From an uncultured Christensenella sp. (GTDB lineage Bacteria; Bacillota; Clostridia; Christensenellales; Pumilibacteraceae), in contig CAJTTD010000011.1 in the NCBI GenBank assembly GCA_910579205.1, positions 1-64,000 of the forward strand: a stretch of 64,000 nucleotides of DNA, read 5' to 3'. Both the position numbers and the translations under genes were made by a program. Positions 61,195-64,000 of this stretch are shown here, piece after piece (positions within the stretch are counted from its first letter, which is position 1; each line of letters opens with the position of its first letter). A model generated the notes under the pieces. That model did not search any database, had not been told where the DNA came from, and saw only the letters and a program-made list of their open reading frames with translations.

Positions 61195-62073
61195 TTAACC
61201 TTTTATTCCGCCGACGCTCATGGATTCCATCATCGTCTTTTGGAAACATATAAACAGTACTATTACGGGTATTACGCTGAGAAGCAAGCCCGCAAACAGT
61301 ACGGGGTAGTTGAACTGCCGTGTCTGCGAGAGCTGGAATATATACAAGCCCGACGACAGAGTGGGGAACGATTTAAGGAACAGCGTCGGCTCCATGTAGT
61401 CGTTCCACATGCCGACCATCGTTACTATGAACAACGATCCCATAACGGGCAGCGCTTGCGGCAGCATTATCTTGAAGAATACCCTTAGATGCCCCGCGCC
61501 GTCTATGAACCCCGCTTCCGCGTACGTCCATGACAGCGTTTTAAAGAACGACAGCAGTACGACGAAGTTGAATCCGAAGCCCGACATTTTGGTAACCAAA
61601 AGCAAGGGCGAGTTGTATATGTGCAAGTTGTTGTAAACGAGATACTGCGCGGGGAACGATCCTACGATGGGGATCATCATGGTAACGATCGCCATCCAGT
61701 AGATTATGTTGCGCCCCGGGAAGCGGTACTTTGCCACTACGTAGCTCGTTATCGCCGACGTCAATACGCCGAGAGCCGCGCCGCCGCACGCATACCATAT
61801 GGAGTTCCACAGCATGACGAACATATTGCTGTCGTTGGCTCTTACTTCCTTAAACGCTTGACCGTAGTTGGAAAACAGCCATTCTTTGGGCAATAGGTTT
61901 TTCTCGTGGAATTCGTCAATGCCCTTAAGCGATATGGAAAACGCGTACAGTACAGCAAATATGAGCGATGCGGCGTACAGCGTGAATAACACGAACACGA
62001 TTATCTTTATCGCCAAAAAGTCTTTTTTGACTTTTGCGGTCGATTTGCTTTCTATCGGTTTAAGCTTTGCCAT
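61195..62073 (-). CDS. ABC sugar transporter permease (MalG-type)
   Basis: The 292-residue membrane protein has six helices. The EAA loop, EAGFIDGAGHLRVFFKIMLP, is the interaction site for the ATPase, and the C-terminal MMESMSVGGIKG is typical of MalG-type permeases. It pairs with the MalF-type protein encoded 14 bp upstream. GGAGGAG lies ahead of the ATG. The transported sugar is unknown. Confidence 0.92.
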   Translation of the reverse strand: MAKLKPIESKSTAKVKKDFLAIKIIVFVLFTLYAASLIFAVLYAFSISLKGIDEFHEKNLLPKEWLFSNYGQAFKEVRANDSNMFVMLWNSIWYACGGAALGVLTSAITSYVVAKYRFPGRNIIYWMAIVTMMIPIVGSFPAQYLVYNNLHIYNSPLLLVTKMSGFGFNFVVLLSFFKTLSWTYAEAGFIDGAGHLRVFFKIMLPQALPVMGSLFIVTMVGMWNDYMEPTLFLKSFPTLSSGLYIFQLSQTRQFNYPVLFAGLLLSVIPVIVLFICFQKTMMESMSVGGIKG

Positions 62074-62086
62074 GATGCGCTCCTCC

Positions 62087-63082
62087 TTAATACGTTACCT
62101 GCGGGTCTACCTTGTTGAGCGCCCAGCGCACAAGGAAGACTACGGGTACGCTGACGAGCGTAAAGAACACGCCCACAGTCGCGGGATAGTTGAGGTTGGC
62201 TTTGGCGGTTTGGTTGTATATCCAGAACGATATCGTCATGTGCGCCGCGTTGTCTACGCTCTCGCCCGCCCCGAAGAACAACAGTATGGGTCCCGTGCTG
62301 TTGAACATGGACGTTATAACGAGTATGAGCGTCGTGGATATGGTCGGCCACACCATGGGTATTATTATCTGAAACAGTTCGCGCCACCACGGCACGCCGT
62401 CGAGCATGCCCGCTTCTATTACTTCTTGCGGTATTCTGCTCATCGCGCCTTGGTACAGCAGCATGTTGACGCCCAGCCCAGTCCAAACCGTATAAGCGAT
62501 TATAGTGCCCGTAACCTTTGATTCGTCGCCCAAAAGATTTGGTATGTTCATGCCGAACAGCGTGAGCAGTTTGTCTATAGGTCCGCCGTAAGAGATCAAC
62601 TGTTTGTACGTCGCAACGAACAACACCGCGCTTATGATGCCGGGAAGGAAGAACATGATGCGGAAAAACTTAAAGCCCCACACCTTTTTGTAGAGGAAAT
62701 ACGCTACAAGGAAGGATACGGGTATCATGCACAGTCCCGCGGCAAAGTATTTCATGGTGTTGATCAATGCGATATGCACCGTTGCCTCGGAATTGCTTAG
62801 CTCTTTAAAAAGCCGCGTAAAGTTATCCGCCGACCAAATAAACAGCTCGCCGCCGTCCTCCGCTACGCCGTAGAACGACTGAAACGCCATCATTATGGAG
62901 TTGGCGTTTATCCAGATGTAAAAAATGGCGAATTGGATAAGCGGTATCAACAGCATACCGTAAGAAAACAGTATTTCTTTCAACCGTCTGTTGGAAATGC
63001 GCGATCTCTTTTTCTTTTCGGGTTTGAGACCTTTTTCCGCCGCGGGCGCGGTCGATACCTTTTGCTCTGCAACTGCTTCCAT
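62087..63082 (-). CDS. ABC sugar transporter permease (MalF-type)
   Basis: The 331-residue membrane protein has a charged Lys/Glu-rich cytosolic N terminus (about 1-35) and six helices; the EAA motif is EAGMLDGVPWWRELFQIIIP. It is the first permease of a CUT1 importer with the MalG-type protein downstream. AAAGGAGG precedes the ATG. The GH2 gene upstream is in the same operon (16-bp gap). Confidence 0.92.
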   Translation of the reverse strand: MEAVAEQKVSTAPAAEKGLKPEKKKRSRISNRRLKEILFSYGMLLIPLIQFAIFYIWINANSIMMAFQSFYGVAEDGGELFIWSADNFTRLFKELSNSEATVHIALINTMKYFAAGLCMIPVSFLVAYFLYKKVWGFKFFRIMFFLPGIISAVLFVATYKQLISYGGPIDKLLTLFGMNIPNLLGDESKVTGTIIAYTVWTGLGVNMLLYQGAMSRIPQEVIEAGMLDGVPWWRELFQIIIPMVWPTISTTLILVITSMFNSTGPILLFFGAGESVDNAAHMTISFWIYNQTAKANLNYPATVGVFFTLVSVPVVFLVRWALNKVDPQVTY

Positions 63083-63098
63083 TTTTACCTCCTTTTCT

Positions 63099-64000
63099 TT
63101 ATTTTTCGATAGCGGCTACGCTCGAGTTACACTCGGCGATCTTCCGCATAACGCCGTCGCTGAATTTTTTGCCGCGCGCGTACGAATAAAGCCCGTTCTG
63201 TTCTTGCTCCACGTCGTACAGCTGCGTGTAGCAAAATCCGCTTATCTTGTCGCAATCGAGGTATGCGCGCGTCATTTGCAAATATTCTTTTAAGAATATG
63301 TCCTCGTCGCTTATCGTCTGATAGCCCCAGCCGTCGCCTTTTCTGCTGAACGACATGCCGCCGTACTCGCTCGCATTGAGCGGCAGTATGCCGTCGTACG
63401 GAATGTTTTCCTGCGCATGTTCGGGCGCGTACAGTTTATCCATTATCAAGGTATCTGTGTTTTTGACTTCTTCTATGTATGTAACCGTTTCGTCGCCGCT
63501 GTGGTAGTTGTGAAAATCGAATATGTCGGTGTATCTGCCATGGAATCCGCCGCTGACGTCCACACAAGGGCGCGTAGGGTCGAGCGCTTTGGTTACGCCG
63601 TACGCCGCTTCCACAAACCGCACGTCGCGCACGATCTTTTCATTATCCAGATCGCACCACGCCTCGTTGAGCGGACACCACGTTATTATGGACGGATGGT
63701 TAAAGTACTGCTCCACCACTTCGCTCCACTGCGATACGAACACGCCGAGAGCCTTGGTGTCGAAGCACTTCATGCCCCAGCTCGGAAATTCGCACCACAC
63801 CAGATATCCCGCTTTGTCGCATTCGTAAAGATACCGCTGCTCGAACACCTTTTGGTGAAGTCTCGCGCCGTTAAAGCCGAGCGCTTTGGACAGCGCTATG
63901 TCGTGCGCGAACTGCTTTTCGTCTTTTGCCGTGTATATACCGTCCGCGTAATAGCCTTGATCGAGCACAAGCCGCTGAAACACGCTCTTTCCGTTGAGCA
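63099..64000 (-). CDS. GH2-family beta-glycosidase (C-terminal part, cut by window edge)
   Basis: About 300 residues of the TIM-barrel domain are visible before the frame runs off the right edge (it is open at 64000). GARLHQKVFEQRYLYECDKA and GYLVWCEFPSW are typical GH2 strands; WCPLNEAWCDLDN carries the acid/base Glu and PLNASEYGGMSF the likely nucleophile Glu. GH2 enzymes release beta-linked galactose, glucuronic acid, mannose or arabinose. No signal peptide can be judged because the N terminus is missing. It heads the visible part of the uptake operon. Confidence 0.9.
   Translation of the reverse strand, partial: LNGKSVFQRLVLDQGYYADGIYTAKDEKQFAHDIALSKALGFNGARLHQKVFEQRYLYECDKAGYLVWCEFPSWGMKCFDTKALGVFVSQWSEVVEQYFNHPSIITWCPLNEAWCDLDNEKIVRDVRFVEAAYGVTKALDPTRPCVDVSGGFHGRYTDIFDFHNYHSGDETVTYIEEVKNTDTLIMDKLYAPEHAQENIPYDGILPLNASEYGGMSFSRKGDGWGYQTISDEDIFLKEYLQMTRAYLDCDKISGFCYTQLYDVEQEQNGLYSYARGKKFSDGVMRKIAECNSSVAAIEK

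Overview
The window reads as a chromosomal stretch of an uncultured anaerobic Bacillota (Clostridia-like, probably gut-associated) bacterium. This is inferred from Gram-positive-type genes (rpmH-rnpA-yidD-yidC-jag, SpoIIE, Lrp, guaA, typA), many lipoprotein signal peptides, strong AGGAGG ribosome sites, glycyl-radical-type activases, and near-perfect sigma-A promoters (TTGACA, 17-18 bp, TATAAT) before many transcription units. The exact lineage cannot be fixed from sequence alone. Almost everything is on the minus strand; only 13447-15644, 26897-27628 and 40705-40953 run forward. I saw no tRNA, rRNA, CRISPR array or transposase.

Layout, left to right. 1-1070: the start of rpsL and a small membrane protein. 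1193-4066: a single-gene zinc ribbon/TIR/FtsK-translocase fusion. 4227-8046: an operon of an Old Yellow Enzyme-type flavoprotein and both aconitase X subunits. 8288-13260: a lipoprotein, a degenerate RadC-like protein, a broken XRE regulator, a radical-SAM activase and a DegT aminotransferase. 13447-15644: two forward DUF2207-like paralogues. 15710-18669: a PflX-like radical SAM protein, a DUF2726-like protein and a membrane protein. 18752-21881: jag, yidC, yidD, rnpA, rpmH. 22062-26611: an AT-rich island with a SIR2-domain protein, a 911-residue HExxH protein, a small ORF and an attenuator-like leader. 26897-27628: ttcA-like gene. 27881-35273: ECF sigma/anti-sigma pair, aminotransferase, Lrp regulator, aconitase, two small proteins and guaA. 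35480-40953: a candidate RiPP operon (cysteine-rich precursor, SPASM radical SAM enzyme, three associated proteins) divergent from an XRE regulator. 41293-47167: typA, leuA, spoIIE. 47337-64000: carbohydrate genes (GH36, trehalase-like, GDSL, ADP-ribosylglycohydrolase; then a giant lipoprotein, ABC solute-binding protein, GH-like lipoprotein, two permeases and a GH2 enzyme cut by the window edge).

The best candidates for undescribed biology are the SIR2/HExxH operon (22062-26416), the TIR-FtsK fusion (1193-4066), the C-x3-C ladder RiPP locus (35480-40589), and a structured repeat of about 110 bp found twice (10156-10268 and 35323-35436). A recurring theme is promoters whose -10 lies 6-7 nt before an ATG with no ribosome site (ttcA, xre, leuA, typA, spoIIE), which predicts leaderless mRNAs. 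Functions are assigned from motifs and family resemblance recognised by eye; no database search was run.
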